NCBI RefSeq assembly: GCF_025822245.1
Contig: NZ_JACKTL010000033.1
Span: forward strand, 236,435-300,434
DNA: 64,000 nt
Direction of reading: 5' to 3'
From: Mycolicibacterium hodleri
Lineage (GTDB): Bacteria; Actinomycetota; Actinomycetes; Mycobacteriales; Mycobacteriaceae
A model generated the notes under the pieces. It did not search any database. It was not told the DNA's origin and saw nothing but the letters and a program-made list of their open reading frames with translations. Numbering within the stretch: position 1 is the first letter of the stretch; each line of letters begins with the position of its first letter. Shown one piece after another: positions 17,616-27,128 of this stretch. Position numbers and translations under genes: made by a program.

Positions 17616-19312
17616 CCGGGCCGTTCGAGGTTCACGAGGCCTCCATCGCCGAGCTGCGCGCCGCCATGGACGACGGCCGGGTGACGGCGGTCGGGCTGCT
17701 CGACGCCTACCTGGCCCGCCTCGCGGCGTTCGACGGTGAGCTCAACGCCGTCGTCGTGCGCAACCCGCAGGCCCGCGCCGAGGCGCAGGCGTCCGACGCC
17801 AGGCGGCGCGACGGCCGCACCTACGGTCCGCTGGACGGCATCCCGTACACGGTCAAGGACAGCTACCAGGCCCACGGCTTGACCGTGGCGGCGGGCAGCC
17901 CGGCGTTCGCGGAGTTGGTCGCCCAGCGCGACTCGTTCGTCGTCGAGCGCCTGCGCGGAGCGGGCGCCGTACTCATCGGGCTGACCAACATGCCGCCGAT
18001 GGCCAACGGCGGCATGCAGCGTGGGTTGTACGGGCGGGCCGAAAGCCCGTACAACGCCGACTATCTCACCGCCCCCTTCGCCTCCGGTTCGTCCAACGGC
18101 TCGGGCACCGCGACCGCGGCGTCGTTGTGCGCCTTCGGCATTGGCGAGGAGACCTGGTCCTCGGGACGCGGGCCGGCCTCGAACAACGCGCTGTGCGCCT
18201 ACACCCCGTCGCGCGGCGTGATCTCGACCCGCGGTGGCTGGCCGCTGGTGCCGACCATGGACGTCGTGGTGCCCCACACCCGGTCGATGGCCGACCTGCT
18301 CGAGGTGCTCGACGTGCTCGTCGCCGAGGATCCCGACGCGCGCGGCGACTTCTGGCGCTTGCAGCCGTGGGTGACGCTGCCACGGGTCGACGAGGTGCGG
18401 CCGCCCTCCTACCGGTCGCTGCTCGGCGTCTCGAACGCGTTGGCGGGCAAGCGCTTCGGTGTACCGCGGACGTACGTCAACGCCGACCCGGACGCCGGCG
18501 TCGGCGCCACCGGCATCGGCGGGCCCACCGGTCGGCGCGTCGACGCCCGGCCGTCGGTGCTCGAACTGTTCGACGCGATCAGAGGCGACCTGCTGGCCGC
18601 CGGCGCCGACGTCGTCGACGTGGACTTCCCGGTCGTCACCAACTACGAGGGTGACCGGGCCGGCGCCCCCACCATCGCCACCCGCGGCTTCGTCGACCCC
18701 GAGTACCTGCGCCGCGAGATCGTCGACCTGTCGGCCTGGGCGTGGGACGACTTCCTGGCCGCCAACGGCGATCCAGCGCTCAACCGGCTCGCAGACGTGG
18801 ACGGCAGCCGAATCTTCCCGGCCCCGCCGGGCGCCCTGCCCGACCGGTACGACGGCTTCGACGACGACATCGCCGAATATCCGGCCTTCCTACGCGACAA
18901 CCCGGTTGCCTCGTTCCTCGGCATTCCGACCATCCCCGAGGGCGTGCACGCGTTGGAACGCACCCGCCGCGTCGACCTCGAGGAGTGGATGGACGGCCTG
19001 GGTCTGGACGCGGTGATCTTCCCCGCCGTCGCCGACGTCGGGCCCGCCGACATGGACGTCAACCCGGCGTCGGCCGACCTCGGCTGGCGCAATGGCGTCT
19101 GGGTGGCCAACGGCAACTTGGCAATTCGACATCTCGGCATCCCGACGGTGACCGTGCCGATGGGCACGATGGCCGACATTGGCATGCCGGTGGGCCTTAC
19201 GCTCGCGGGCCGGGCCCATGACGACGTCGCGCTGCTCCGGTACGCCGCGGCGGTGGAGGCGACGGGCGCCCGCCGCACCCCGCCGCCGCGCACTCCCCCG
19301 ATTTCGGCGTGA
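17612..19312 (+). CDS. Amidase-signature family hydrolase
   Basis: The 566-residue protein hydrolyses amide bonds through a Ser-cisSer-Lys triad. The Lys lies in LDGIPYTVKDSY (about 77), the first Ser in SGSSNGSG and the nucleophile Ser in ETWSSGRGPAS. The last motif differs from the usual DTGGSIRIPAS but keeps the Ser, Arg and PAS, so the enzyme is probably active and belongs to a divergent subgroup. No export signal is seen. ATG at 17612 overlaps the SDR stop. Its final codons and TGA are part of the palindrome at 19299-19349. Confidence 0.87.
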   Translation: MTGPFEVHEASIAELRAAMDDGRVTAVGLLDAYLARLAAFDGELNAVVVRNPQARAEAQASDARRRDGRTYGPLDGIPYTVKDSYQAHGLTVAAGSPAFAELVAQRDSFVVERLRGAGAVLIGLTNMPPMANGGMQRGLYGRAESPYNADYLTAPFASGSSNGSGTATAASLCAFGIGEETWSSGRGPASNNALCAYTPSRGVISTRGGWPLVPTMDVVVPHTRSMADLLEVLDVLVAEDPDARGDFWRLQPWVTLPRVDEVRPPSYRSLLGVSNALAGKRFGVPRTYVNADPDAGVGATGIGGPTGRRVDARPSVLELFDAIRGDLLAAGADVVDVDFPVVTNYEGDRAGAPTIATRGFVDPEYLRREIVDLSAWAWDDFLAANGDPALNRLADVDGSRIFPAPPGALPDRYDGFDDDIAEYPAFLRDNPVASFLGIPTIPEGVHALERTRRVDLEEWMDGLGLDAVIFPAVADVGPADMDVNPASADLGWRNGVWVANGNLAIRHLGIPTVTVPMGTMADIGMPVGLTLAGRAHDDVALLRYAAAVEATGARRTPPPRTPPISA

Positions 19313-19349
19313 TCGGTAGCGGTGAGCGCGACGGATCACGCCCAAATCG
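19299..19349. repeat. Palindrome, subfamily A, overlapping the amidase stop codon
   Basis: Arms cgatttcggcgtgatc (19299-19314) and gatcacgcccaaatcg (19334-19349) pair with one mismatch around a 19-nt loop. The loop shares the 12-mer agcggtgagcgc with the palindrome at 6233-6287. It lies between the convergent amidase and leuS genes and likely ends both transcripts. Confidence 0.8.
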
Positions 19350-19352
19350 CCG

Positions 19353-22205
19353 CTAGATGACGACGTTGACCAGCTTGCCCGCCACCACGATGACCTTCTT
19401 CGGCGTGGCGCCTGCCATGAAGGCGACGACCTTCTCGTCGGCCAGTGCGGCCGTCTCCACGGCGTCGGCGGCGGCGTCCGCGGCCACCGTGATGCGCCCG
19501 CGGACCTTCCCGTTGACCTGCACCGGGTATTCGACGGTGTCCTCCACAAGGTAGGCCGGGTCGGCCTGCGGGAAGGGACCGTGAGCCAGCGACGAATCGT
19601 GCCCCAGTCGGCGCCATAGCTCCTCGGCCAGGTGCGGCGCCAGGGGCGCGACCATCAGCACCAGGGGTTCGACCGCGGCGCGGGCCGTGACGTCCTCCTT
19701 GGTGAGGTGGTTGGTGTACTCGATGAGCTTGGCCGCGGCGGTGTTGTTACGAAGGGCCGCATAGTCTTCGGCGACCCCGGCGATGGTCTTGTTCAGCAGG
19801 CGCAGCGTCGGCTCGGCCAGCTTCTCGTGGTCGGCGACGCGCTCGGCGCCGGTGGTCTCGTCGACCACTACCCGCCACACCCTCTGCAGGAACCGGTAGG
19901 CGCCGACGACGTCCTTGGTCGCCCAGGGGCGCGACGCCTCCAGCGGTCCCATCGACATCTCGTACACGCGCAGGGTGTCGGCCCCGTACTCCTCGCAGAT
20001 CTCGTCGGGCGAGACAGAGTTCTTCAGGCTCTTGCCAATCTTGCCGAACTCGCGGTTGACCTCGATCTCACCGTCCGGGCCGGGCCACCAGAACGTGCCG
20101 TCGCGCTCCACCACCTCGGCGGCGGGCACGTAGGACCCACGCGAGTCGGTGTAGGCAAACGCCTGGATGTAGCCCTGGTTGACGAGCCGGCGGTAGGGCT
20201 CGCGGGAGCTGACGTGGCCGAGGTCGTAGAGCACCTTGTGCCAGAACCGGGAGTACAGCAGGTGCAGCACCGCGTGCTCCACGCCGCCCACGTAGAGGTC
20301 GACGCCACCGGGGTCCCTCGGGCCGTGCTCGGCCGGTCGCGGACCCATCCAGTAGGCCTCGTTCCCCTTGGCGCAGAACGTTTCCGAGTTGTGCGGGTCG
20401 GCGTAGCGAAGCTCGTACCACGAGCTGCCCGCCCACTGCGGCATGACGTTGGTGTCGCGGGTGTACGGCTGCAGCCCGTCACCGAGGTCCAGGTCGACGT
20501 GCACCCACTCGGTGGCCTTGCCCAGAGGTGGCGACGGTTCGCTGTCGGCGTCGTCCGGGTCGAATTGCACCGGCGCGTAGTTCGGGATGTCGGGCAGTTC
20601 GACCGGCAGGGCCGATTCCGGCAGCCCGTGGGCGCGACCGTCGGCGTCGTACACGACGGGAAACGGTTCGCCCCAATACCGTTGGCGGGCGAACAGCCAG
20701 TCCCTCAGCTTGTATTCGGTGCGGGCCAGACCGCGGCCGTCGGCCTCGAGGCGTGCCAGCACCGCCTCCTTGGCCGACGTGACGCTCAGCCCGTCGAGGT
20801 AGTCGGAGTTCACCAGCACGCCGTCACCGTTGTATGCGGCCTGGCTGACGTCACCGCCGTCGATGACCTCCTTCACCGGGAGGCCGAACGCGGTCGCGAA
20901 CTCCCAGTCTCGCTGATCGTGGCCGGGCACCGCCATGATCGCTCCGGTACCGTAGCCGGCCAGCACGTAGTCGGCGATGAAGATCGGAACTCGTTGTCCG
21001 TCCACCGGATTGGTGGCGTAGGACCCGGTGAACACACCGGTCTTGGACTTGTTCTCCTGGCGCTCCAGGTCGGACTTCGCGGCCACGGTCGCCCGGTAGG
21101 AGGCCACCGCCTCGGCGGGTGACGGCGCCCCGAACGTCCAGCGGTCGTCGGTGCCCTCGGGCCAGGCGTCGGGTACGAGCGCGTCGACCAACGCATGCTC
21201 GGGCGCCAACACCATGTAGGTCGCCCCGAACAACGTGTCGGGTCGGGTGGTGAACACCTCGATGTCACCGGCGTCGGTCGCGAAGCGCACCTCCGCACCG
21301 GTGGACCGGCCAATCCAGTTGCGCTGCATGGCCTTGACCTTGTCCGGCCAGTCGAGGTCGTCGAGGTCGTCGAGCAGCCGGTCCGAATAGGCGGTGATGC
21401 GCATCATCCACTGGCGCAACCGCTTTCGGAACACTGGGAAGTTGCCGCGGTCGCTGCGCCCGTCGGAGGTGACCTCTTCGTTGGCCAGCACGGTGCCCAG
21501 CCCCGGGCACCAGTTCACCACCGAGTCGGCCCGGTAGACCAACCGGTGCGCGTCGACCAGATCGGCGCGGTCCGCGCTGGACATCGTCGACCACTCCCCG
21601 CCGTCGGGGGTACGGGCGCCCGATTCGAACTCGGCGATCAGTTCGCTGATCGGTCGGGCCTTGTTGGCCTCCGTGTCGAACCAGGAGTTGAAGATCTGCA
21701 GGAAGATCCACTGCGTCCACTTGTAGAAGTCGGTGTCGGTGGTGGAGAAGCTCCGTCGCGCGTCGTGACCGAGTCCGAGCCGACCCAGCTGACGTCGGAA
21801 GTTGACGATGTTGGCCTCGGTGCGGGTCCGCGGATGGGTTCCCGTCTGGACGGCGTACTGCTCGGCAGGCAACCCGAACGCGTCGAAACCCAACGCGTGC
21901 AACACGTTACGACCGGTCATCCGAAAGTATCGGGCGTAGACGTCGGTGGCGATGTAGCCCAGCGGGTGCCCGACGTGCAGGCCCTCCCCCGACGGGTACG
22001 GGAACATGTCCTGGACGAACATCTTGTCCGCGGGCACGGGCGACCCGTCGGCGGGCGCGAGGGACCCCACCGGGTTGGGGACGTGGAACGTACCCAGCCG
22101 AGCCCAGGTCTCCTGCCACGTACATTCGATGTTCCCGGCCAGCGTCGCGTCGTAGCGGTGCTGCGGGGTGCTCGAGGCGTCCAAGCCGCCTTCCCCTTCA
22201 TTCAC
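19353..22205 (-). CDS. leuS: Leucyl-tRNA synthetase
   Basis: This cytoplasmic enzyme charges tRNA-Leu. The 950-residue class I synthetase has [12 protein letters not shown] (HIGH motif, about 69-80), the CP1 editing domain with [12 protein letters not shown] and [30 protein letters not shown], and the KMSKS equivalent [10 protein letters not shown] at about 720, followed by the anticodon-binding domain. GTG at 22205 is chosen because the region further upstream lacks family similarity and TACCCT lies 6 nt before it. Length is near the 969 residues of the M. tuberculosis enzyme. Divergent from mtc28. Confidence 0.96.
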   Translation of the reverse strand: MNEGEGGLDASSTPQHRYDATLAGNIECTWQETWARLGTFHVPNPVGSLAPADGSPVPADKMFVQDMFPYPSGEGLHVGHPLGYIATDVYARYFRMTGRNVLHALGFDAFGLPAEQYAVQTGTHPRTRTEANIVNFRRQLGRLGLGHDARRSFSTTDTDFYKWTQWIFLQIFNSWFDTEANKARPISELIAEFESGARTPDGGEWSTMSSADRADLVDAHRLVYRADSVVNWCPGLGTVLANEEVTSDGRSDRGNFPVFRKRLRQWMMRITAYSDRLLDDLDDLDWPDKVKAMQRNWIGRSTGAEVRFATDAGDIEVFTTRPDTLFGATYMVLAPEHALVDALVPDAWPEGTDDRWTFGAPSPAEAVASYRATVAAKSDLERQENKSKTGVFTGSYATNPVDGQRVPIFIADYVLAGYGTGAIMAVPGHDQRDWEFATAFGLPVKEVIDGGDVSQAAYNGDGVLVNSDYLDGLSVTSAKEAVLARLEADGRGLARTEYKLRDWLFARQRYWGEPFPVVYDADGRAHGLPESALPVELPDIPNYAPVQFDPDDADSEPSPPLGKATEWVHVDLDLGDGLQPYTRDTNVMPQWAGSSWYELRYADPHNSETFCAKGNEAYWMGPRPAEHGPRDPGGVDLYVGGVEHAVLHLLYSRFWHKVLYDLGHVSSREPYRRLVNQGYIQAFAYTDSRGSYVPAAEVVERDGTFWWPGPDGEIEVNREFGKIGKSLKNSVSPDEICEEYGADTLRVYEMSMGPLEASRPWATKDVVGAYRFLQRVWRVVVDETTGAERVADHEKLAEPTLRLLNKTIAGVAEDYAALRNNTAAAKLIEYTNHLTKEDVTARAAVEPLVLMVAPLAPHLAEELWRRLGHDSSLAHGPFPQADPAYLVEDTVEYPVQVNGKVRGRITVAADAAADAVETAALADEKVVAFMAGATPKKVIVVAGKLVNVVI

Positions 22206-22211
22206 GTGAAC

Positions 22212-22217
22212 AGGGTA
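22212..22217 (-). promoter_or_regulatory. -10 hexamer TACCCT, leaderless start of leuS
   Basis: The hexamer lies 6 nt before the GTG on the minus strand. No T-box leader or terminator hairpin was seen in the 22206-22414 divergent region. Confidence 0.45.
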
Positions 22218-22414
22218 GTCAACGGCGTGCTCGGAGCCCCAATCACCGGTCTTGGCCGCCGCGTCTAGGTATCGGTTCCGTTGCAGAGGGGTCTTCGCAT
22301 GGTTGCAGGTCCGTCCCAGCCCTGGTGACCGACGTCGGGGCGTGGATACAGTCGGCGCCTGGCCGGGGCTCACCTGGTCGGGAAGCTCGTGTGATCCGGA
22401 AGGACCGACGTTAG

Positions 22415-23305
22415 ATGTTCGAAAATGCCCGTCGTTGGGGACTTCTGGTAGGCGGCTTCGCCGCCGGCACGGCATGCGTCCTCGGGCTCGCCGGTCCCGT
22501 CGCCTCGGCCGAGCCCACCCTTCCACTGCCCGCGGTGCCCGCACCCGCGACCGTCACGCAGACCGTCACCGTCCAGGCCGGCGCTCCCGCCGCTGCCGTC
22601 GCCGGTTCCAACCAACTGATCGGCTCACCGGTCGCACCCGCAGCTCCCGTCGCCCCGGCCGTGCCTGCCGTCGTCCCCGCCACCTCGGGAACCCTCGCCG
22701 ACTTCTTCAAGGAGAAGAACGTCGCGATGGAGCCGCAGAAGGCCACCGACTTCAAGGCGCTCACCATCGTGCTGCCGATGCCGACCGGTTGGAGCCAGGT
22801 GCCCGACCCCAACGTCCCCGACGCCTTCGCCGTGATCGCCGACCGCGTCGGCGGGGACGGGCTGTACACGTCCAACGCCGCGGTACAGGTCTACAAGTTG
22901 GTCGGCGACTTCGATCCGCGGGAGGCCATCAGCCACGGCCTCGTCGACACCCAGCAGCTCCCGGCCTTCCGTGCCACCAACGGCTCGCTCGCGGAGTTCG
23001 GCGGGATGCCGTCGGCCCTCATCGAGGGCACGTACCGGCAGAACAACCTGACGCTGAACACCTCGCGACGCCACGTCATCGCGACCTCGGGTCCCGACAA
23101 GTACCTGGTGTCGCTCTCGGTGACCACCAGCGCCCAGGTCTCGGTCGCGGCCGGATCGGCCACCGACGCCATCGTCAACGGCTACCGGGTCGGTTCGCCG
23201 GACACGCCACCGCCAGCTCCGGCCGCGCCAGTCGCCGCTCCCGCGGCCCCCGCGGCGCCGGCAGTGGTCCCCGCCGCCGCCCAACCGCTCGGGCTGCCGC
23301 GCTAG
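22415..23305 (+). CDS. mtc28: Secreted proline-rich antigen Mtc28 (LpqN/LpqT family)
   Basis: The 296-residue protein has a signal peptide (about 1-31, ending ASA), a Pro/Ala/Val-rich segment (about 32-88), a folded LpqN-like domain (about 90-250: [48 protein letters not shown]) and a Pro/Ala-rich tail. There is no lipobox Cys, so it is released or wall-associated. Order next to leuS matches Rv0040c (310 residues). Function is not established. Confidence 0.9.
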   Translation: MFENARRWGLLVGGFAAGTACVLGLAGPVASAEPTLPLPAVPAPATVTQTVTVQAGAPAAAVAGSNQLIGSPVAPAAPVAPAVPAVVPATSGTLADFFKEKNVAMEPQKATDFKALTIVLPMPTGWSQVPDPNVPDAFAVIADRVGGDGLYTSNAAVQVYKLVGDFDPREAISHGLVDTQQLPAFRATNGSLAEFGGMPSALIEGTYRQNNLTLNTSRRHVIATSGPDKYLVSLSVTTSAQVSVAAGSATDAIVNGYRVGSPDTPPPAPAAPVAAPAAPAAPAVVPAAAQPLGLPR

Positions 23306-23333
23306 CGGTTGGCTCTCCGGCTGCCAGGCCTCG

Positions 23334-23339
23334 TATTGT
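23334..23339 (+). promoter_or_regulatory. -10 hexamer TATTGT, leaderless start of the Rv0039c-like gene
   Basis: The hexamer ends 7 nt before the ATG at 23347. Confidence 0.45.
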
Positions 23340-23346
23340 GGGGCCC

Positions 23347-23706
23347 ATGCTGATCGCCGCCGTGCTGTGCCTCTGCGCCGCCGTGGCGACCGCGGCCATG
23401 GGCCTATGGTCGGCGGCCCGGCCCTACGCCACCGACCAGGTCGCCCAAGTCCTGCGGGCCGTGGTGCCCACCCAGTTCGCCGCCGCCGTGATGCTGGGCG
23501 CCGGTGGCGTCGTCGCCCTGGCGGCCCCGCCCCACGCCGGCTTGCTGGCACTGGTGGTCTGCGTAATCGGTGCGGTGGGCACCGTCGCGGCGGGCTGCTA
23601 CCAGAGCGCCAAGGCGGTGGCGCTGCGGGAGGCCCTGCAGAAGAGCGCCGCCGACGAGGCCAGCTGTGCGGGCGCCTGCGCGTCGTGCACCCTGTCGTGC
23701 CGCTGA
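23347..23706 (+). CDS. Small integral membrane protein (Rv0039c orthologue)
   Basis: The 119-residue protein has three probable membrane segments (about 1-20, 42-62, 65-86) and a Cys-rich C-terminus ending CAGACASCTLSCR, with CAGAC and CASC spacing that could bind a metal or form disulphides. Function is unknown. It lies between mtc28 and the convergent yqgE gene, as Rv0039c does, with stops 4 bp apart. Confidence 0.8.
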   Translation: MLIAAVLCLCAAVATAAMGLWSAARPYATDQVAQVLRAVVPTQFAAAVMLGAGGVVALAAPPHAGLLALVVCVIGAVGTVAAGCYQSAKAVALREALQKSAADEASCAGACASCTLSCR

Positions 23707-23710
23707 CCGG

Positions 23711-24316
23711 TCAGTTGCGGCTGACGTCGATCGGGTGCGTCGCCAGCAGCGACAACGGCATCGGCTGACGCCGCAGGACCCGCGACCACAGGTCGACCCT
23801 CGGCTCGACGAGCACGTCGGACGGCAAGGCCGACAGCACGATCCAGTCGTCGCGTTCGATCTCGCCTTCGAGTTGGCCGATCGTCCAGCCCGAGTAGCCG
23901 GCGTAGATCCGCACGCCTTCGACCGCGGGGGCGATGGTGTCGGGGTCGGCGTCGAGGTCGACCATCACGATGCGACCCTGCACGTGCCGCAGACCCGGGA
24001 CGTCATTGGGTTGCAGGCCCGCGCGCAACGTCGCCAGACACAGCGCGGCGTCGCGCTTGACCGGGCCGCCGACGAACATCGTCTTCGGCTTGGCGGCCAG
24101 CTTGGTCCACTGCGGCAGCACGTTGAACACGGCCGTCTCGCTGGGCCGGTTGAGCACCACACCGAGCGTGCCGCCGTCGTTGTGCTCGACGACGTAGATC
24201 ACGCTGCGACGGAACGTCGGCTCCATGAGATCGGTGTTCGCGATCAGCAGCGTTCCCGCACGGACCCGGTGCGTCGCCGGAGCGAAGTGGTCCTCCGGGT
24301 CCTCTGACTGCGCCAC
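23711..24316 (-). CDS. YqgE/AlgH (DUF179) family protein (Rv0038 orthologue)
   Basis: The 201-residue protein carries the DUF179 pattern: GTLLIANTDLMEPTFRRSVI, EHNDGGTLGVVLNRPSE, MFVGGPVKRDAALCL, RIYAGYSGWTIGQLEGEI. Proteins of this family are widespread, cytoplasmic and of unknown biochemical role. Start is GTG. Length equals that of Rv0038. Confidence 0.9.
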   Translation of the reverse strand: MAQSEDPEDHFAPATHRVRAGTLLIANTDLMEPTFRRSVIYVVEHNDGGTLGVVLNRPSETAVFNVLPQWTKLAAKPKTMFVGGPVKRDAALCLATLRAGLQPNDVPGLRHVQGRIVMVDLDADPDTIAPAVEGVRIYAGYSGWTIGQLEGEIERDDWIVLSALPSDVLVEPRVDLWSRVLRRQPMPLSLLATHPIDVSRN

Positions 24317-24401
24317 CCGACCATCATGTCACCAGCGTGCGCTCCCGGTGGCGATCGGGCGCGGCCATGCCGGGTTGTTTCGCGAATCTTTGTAGGGTGG
24401 T

Positions 24402-25733
24402 TTGGTCGCCACTCGGCACACCGAACATCCCACCGACATCGGACGGCAATTGACCACGCCCCACGACCGCTTCGCCCTGTGGCGGGCGGTGCGGAAGCTG
24501 CCCGAGTTCCGCAGGCTGCTGGAACTGCGGGCGGTCAGCTCGTTCGGCGACGGGCTGTTCCAGGGCGGCCTGGTGGGCGCGCTGCTGTTCGACCCCGAGC
24601 GGGCGGCCAATCCGTGGCAGATCGCGGGCTCCTTCGCGGCCCTGTTCCTGCCCTATTCGCTACTCGGCCCGTTCGCCGGCGCCCTGCTCGACCGGTGGGA
24701 CCGCCGCAGCGTGCTGATCGGCGCGAACCTCGCGCGAGTGCTGTTCATCCTGGCGGTGGCATTCCTGCTGGCCTTCCACGCCGGCGCGCCGTGGATCCTG
24801 CTGGGCGCCCTGGTCGTCAACGGGTTCACCCGGTTCGTCACCTCCGGGCTGTCCGCCGCCCTGCCGCACGTGGTCCCGCGGGACCAGGTGCTCACCATGA
24901 ACTCGATCGCCACCGCGGTCAGCGCGGCGACGTTGTTCTTCGGCGCGATCTTCATGTTGGTGCCGCGGTGGCTGTTCGGCGTGGGTGACGGCGGTTCCTC
25001 GGCCGCGCTGTTCATGGCCTCGGTGCCCGTCGCCCTGGCGTGGGTCCTGTCGGTGCGGTTCGCCCCCCACGTGCTCGGACCCGACGACTCGGCTCGCGCG
25101 GTGCACGGTTCGGTGGCCTACGCGGTGGCCACCGGGTGGGGTTACGGCCTGCGGACGGCGTTCACCGTGCCCAGCGTGGCGGGCACGCTGTCCGGGGTGG
25201 TCGCGCACCGGATGGTGTTCGGCGTCAACACGCTGCTGGTGTTGGTCACCGTGAGGCACACCGGCTCCGCGAACGTGGCGGGCCTCGGCGTCGCCGTGCT
25301 GTTCGCGGCCACCACCGGGCTGGGGTCGTTCCTCGCGAACTTCCTCACCCCCGTGGTCGTGCGCCGCTGGAGCAGGTACCGGACCGTCAACCTGGCGCTG
25401 CTGGCGGCGGCGGCGATCCAGCTCGCGGCGGTCGGCCTGGACCTGCCGGTCATGATGGCGTGCGGCTTCCTGCTCGGTGCGGCCGGTCAGGTGGTCAAGC
25501 TGTGCGCCGACTCGGCGATGCAACTCGACGTCGACGACGCCCTGCGCGGTCACGTCTTCACCGTGCAGGACGCGCTGTTCTGGGTCGCCTTCGTCGCCTC
25601 CATCACGCTCTCGGCCGCAGTGATCCCCGCCGACGGGCACTCCCCCGCCCTGGTGGTCGCCGGCACGGTGCTCTACCTGCTCGGGTTGACCGCGCACGCC
25701 GTGATCCGCAGAGGCCCGACCCCGTCCGGCTAG
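24402..25733 (+). CDS. Major facilitator superfamily transporter (Rv0037c orthologue)
   Basis: The 443-residue protein has about twelve hydrophobic segments with the MFS_3-like motif [16 protein letters not shown] between helices 2 and 3. It resembles the Rv0037c group; substrate is unknown and drug export is only a possibility. The start is TTG with GTAGGG just upstream; no ATG or GTG in frame gives a better N-terminus. The last codon overlaps the -10 hexamer of the following gene. Confidence 0.85.
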   Translation: MVATRHTEHPTDIGRQLTTPHDRFALWRAVRKLPEFRRLLELRAVSSFGDGLFQGGLVGALLFDPERAANPWQIAGSFAALFLPYSLLGPFAGALLDRWDRRSVLIGANLARVLFILAVAFLLAFHAGAPWILLGALVVNGFTRFVTSGLSAALPHVVPRDQVLTMNSIATAVSAATLFFGAIFMLVPRWLFGVGDGGSSAALFMASVPVALAWVLSVRFAPHVLGPDDSARAVHGSVAYAVATGWGYGLRTAFTVPSVAGTLSGVVAHRMVFGVNTLLVLVTVRHTGSANVAGLGVAVLFAATTGLGSFLANFLTPVVVRRWSRYRTVNLALLAAAAIQLAAVGLDLPVMMACGFLLGAAGQVVKLCADSAMQLDVDDALRGHVFTVQDALFWVAFVASITLSAAVIPADGHSPALVVAGTVLYLLGLTAHAVIRRGPTPSG

Positions 25734-25736
25734 GCT
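25731..25736 (+). promoter_or_regulatory. -10 hexamer TAGGCT over the upstream stop codon
   Basis: TAGGCT includes the TAG stop of the MFS gene and ends 6 nt before the ATG at 25743, predicting a leaderless transcript for the Rv0036c-like gene. Confidence 0.55.
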
Positions 25737-25742
25737 GACGCC

Positions 25743-26516
25743 ATGGCTGGGGCCGAGGGCGTGGTGGCGGACCTTCGAGCCGAGAGCGACGCGCTCGACG
25801 AGCTGGTCGCCGTCCTCGACGACGAGGGTTGGCACCTGGCCACCCCCGCGCCGGGATGGACCATCGCCCACCAGATTGCCCACCTGTGGTGGACCGACCG
25901 CGTGTCGCTGATCGCCGTCACCGACGAAGCGGCCTTCGCCGACGTCCTCGCCGACGCCGCGACCAATCCGACCGGTTTCGTCGACGCGGGTGCCGAGCAG
26001 CTGGCGACCACCCCGCCCGCCGAGATGCTCGCCGACTGGCGCCACACCCGGACCCGCCTGCACGACGAACTGGGCCGGGTGGTCGACGGCAGGAAGCTGC
26101 CGTGGTTCGGTCCGCCGATGAGTGCGGCGTCGATGGCCACGGCCCGGTTGATGGAGACCTGGGCGCACGGCCTCGACGTCGCCGACGCACTCGGCGTGAC
26201 GCGGCCTCCGACCTCCCGGCTGCGGTCCATCGCCCACATCGGGGTGCGGACCAGGGACTTCGCCTTCTCCGTGCACCGCTTGCCCGTCCCGGCCGAGCCA
26301 TTCCTGGTCGAACTGGCCGCACCCGACGGGTCGACGTGGTCGTGGGGCCCGGCCGACGCCGCGCAGCGCGTGACAGGGTCGGCCGAGGACTTCTGCCTGC
26401 TGGTGACGCAACGCCGCCCCCGCGGGGACCTCGACGTGGTCGCGACCGGCGAGGACGCGGCCACCTGGCTGACGATTGCGCAGGCGTTCGCGGGGCCGCC
26501 GGGGCCCGGGCGATGA
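25743..26516 (+). CDS. TIGR03084-type DinB-fold protein (Rv0036c orthologue)
   Basis: The 257-residue protein has an N-terminal maleylpyruvate-isomerase/DinB-like metal-binding helical domain: [33 protein letters not shown] with its His residues, and [16 protein letters not shown]. Members of this fold use mycothiol or another thiol cofactor. The reaction is unknown. Length equals that of Rv0036c. It is the last gene of the relocated Rv0036c-Rv0051 block and is convergent with the DxDxDG-repeat gene. Confidence 0.87.
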   Translation: MAGAEGVVADLRAESDALDELVAVLDDEGWHLATPAPGWTIAHQIAHLWWTDRVSLIAVTDEAAFADVLADAATNPTGFVDAGAEQLATTPPAEMLADWRHTRTRLHDELGRVVDGRKLPWFGPPMSAASMATARLMETWAHGLDVADALGVTRPPTSRLRSIAHIGVRTRDFAFSVHRLPVPAEPFLVELAAPDGSTWSWGPADAAQRVTGSAEDFCLLVTQRRPRGDLDVVATGEDAATWLTIAQAFAGPPGPGR

Positions 26517-26557
26517 ACGAAGAGAAGAGCCCCATCCAACCCGGGCGAGGTTGAATC

Positions 26558-26619
26558 CCGCGAGTGGGAATCCGACGACGCGTCACCCACGTGTCCCGCC
26601 GCGAGATTCACACTCGGGC
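26558..26619. repeat. Intergenic palindrome, subfamily B, at the synteny junction
   Basis: Arms 26558-26572 and 26605-26619 pair with three mismatches (core cgagtgggaatc against gattcacactcg). The left arm begins with the cgcgagtgg motif shared with 8474-8534. It lies between convergent genes and marks the boundary between the Rv0036c and Rv3906c blocks. Confidence 0.65.
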
Positions 26620-26624
26620 GACGG

Positions 26625-27116
26625 CTACAGCTGGCTGGCCGCGTCGGCGGCGCCGTCGGAGTCCGAATCGGTCAGCTTGACGTCCCACCGCCCGTCCGCG
26701 TCGACGTCGACGTACGCCTCGTCGCCAACCAGCACCCGATCGGCCAAACCGTCGCGGTCCGCGTCGACCACCCGGTCGTCGACCTGGCCGTCACCGTCGA
26801 AGTCCACCAGCGGGCCGCCCGTCAGCTCGACGCCGTCGAGCCCCAACCAGCGGATCTGCGCACCGGCGGCCCAGGTGCCGGTCCCGTCGTCGGTGAACGA
26901 CGCCTCCGGCTGACCGTCGTCGTCGAGATCCAACAGCAGGTGGTCGGCGGTGCCGTCCCCGTCGGAATCGGTCAGCGCGTCGTCGAAGCGGCCGTCGCCG
27001 TCGAAGTCGAGGCCGATCGCGTCGAACACCCCGTCGTCGTCGGCGTCGACGTTCAGCTCGGCCGACCACATCGTCGCCGACCCGTCACCATCCCCCAGGC
27101 AGTAGTCCACAACCAT
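26625..27116 (-). CDS. Asp-rich DxDxDG-repeat protein (Rv3906c orthologue)
   Basis: The 163-residue acidic protein is built almost wholly from calcium-loop-like repeats: DADDDG, DFDGDGRFDD, DSDGDGTAD, DLDDDGQPE, DFDGDGQVDD, DADRDGLAD, DVDADGRWD, DSDSDGAAD. These resemble thrombospondin type 3 or dockerin loops. No signal peptide is present, so a cytoplasmic calcium- or magnesium-binding role is possible. It lies 12 bp downstream of pcnA on the same strand, as Rv3906c does. Function is unknown. Confidence 0.82.
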   Translation of the reverse strand: MVVDYCLGDGDGSATMWSAELNVDADDDGVFDAIGLDFDGDGRFDDALTDSDGDGTADHLLLDLDDDGQPEASFTDDGTGTWAAGAQIRWLGLDGVELTGGPLVDFDGDGQVDDRVVDADRDGLADRVLVGDEAYVDVDADGRWDVKLTDSDSDGAADAASQL

Positions 27117-27128
27117 TCAGACGCGGGC

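Noticed and set aside
22206..22414. T-box or other riboswitch upstream of leuS
   Set aside because: No T-box sequence, specifier hairpin or terminator is seen, and the promoter appears to begin transcription at the start codon.
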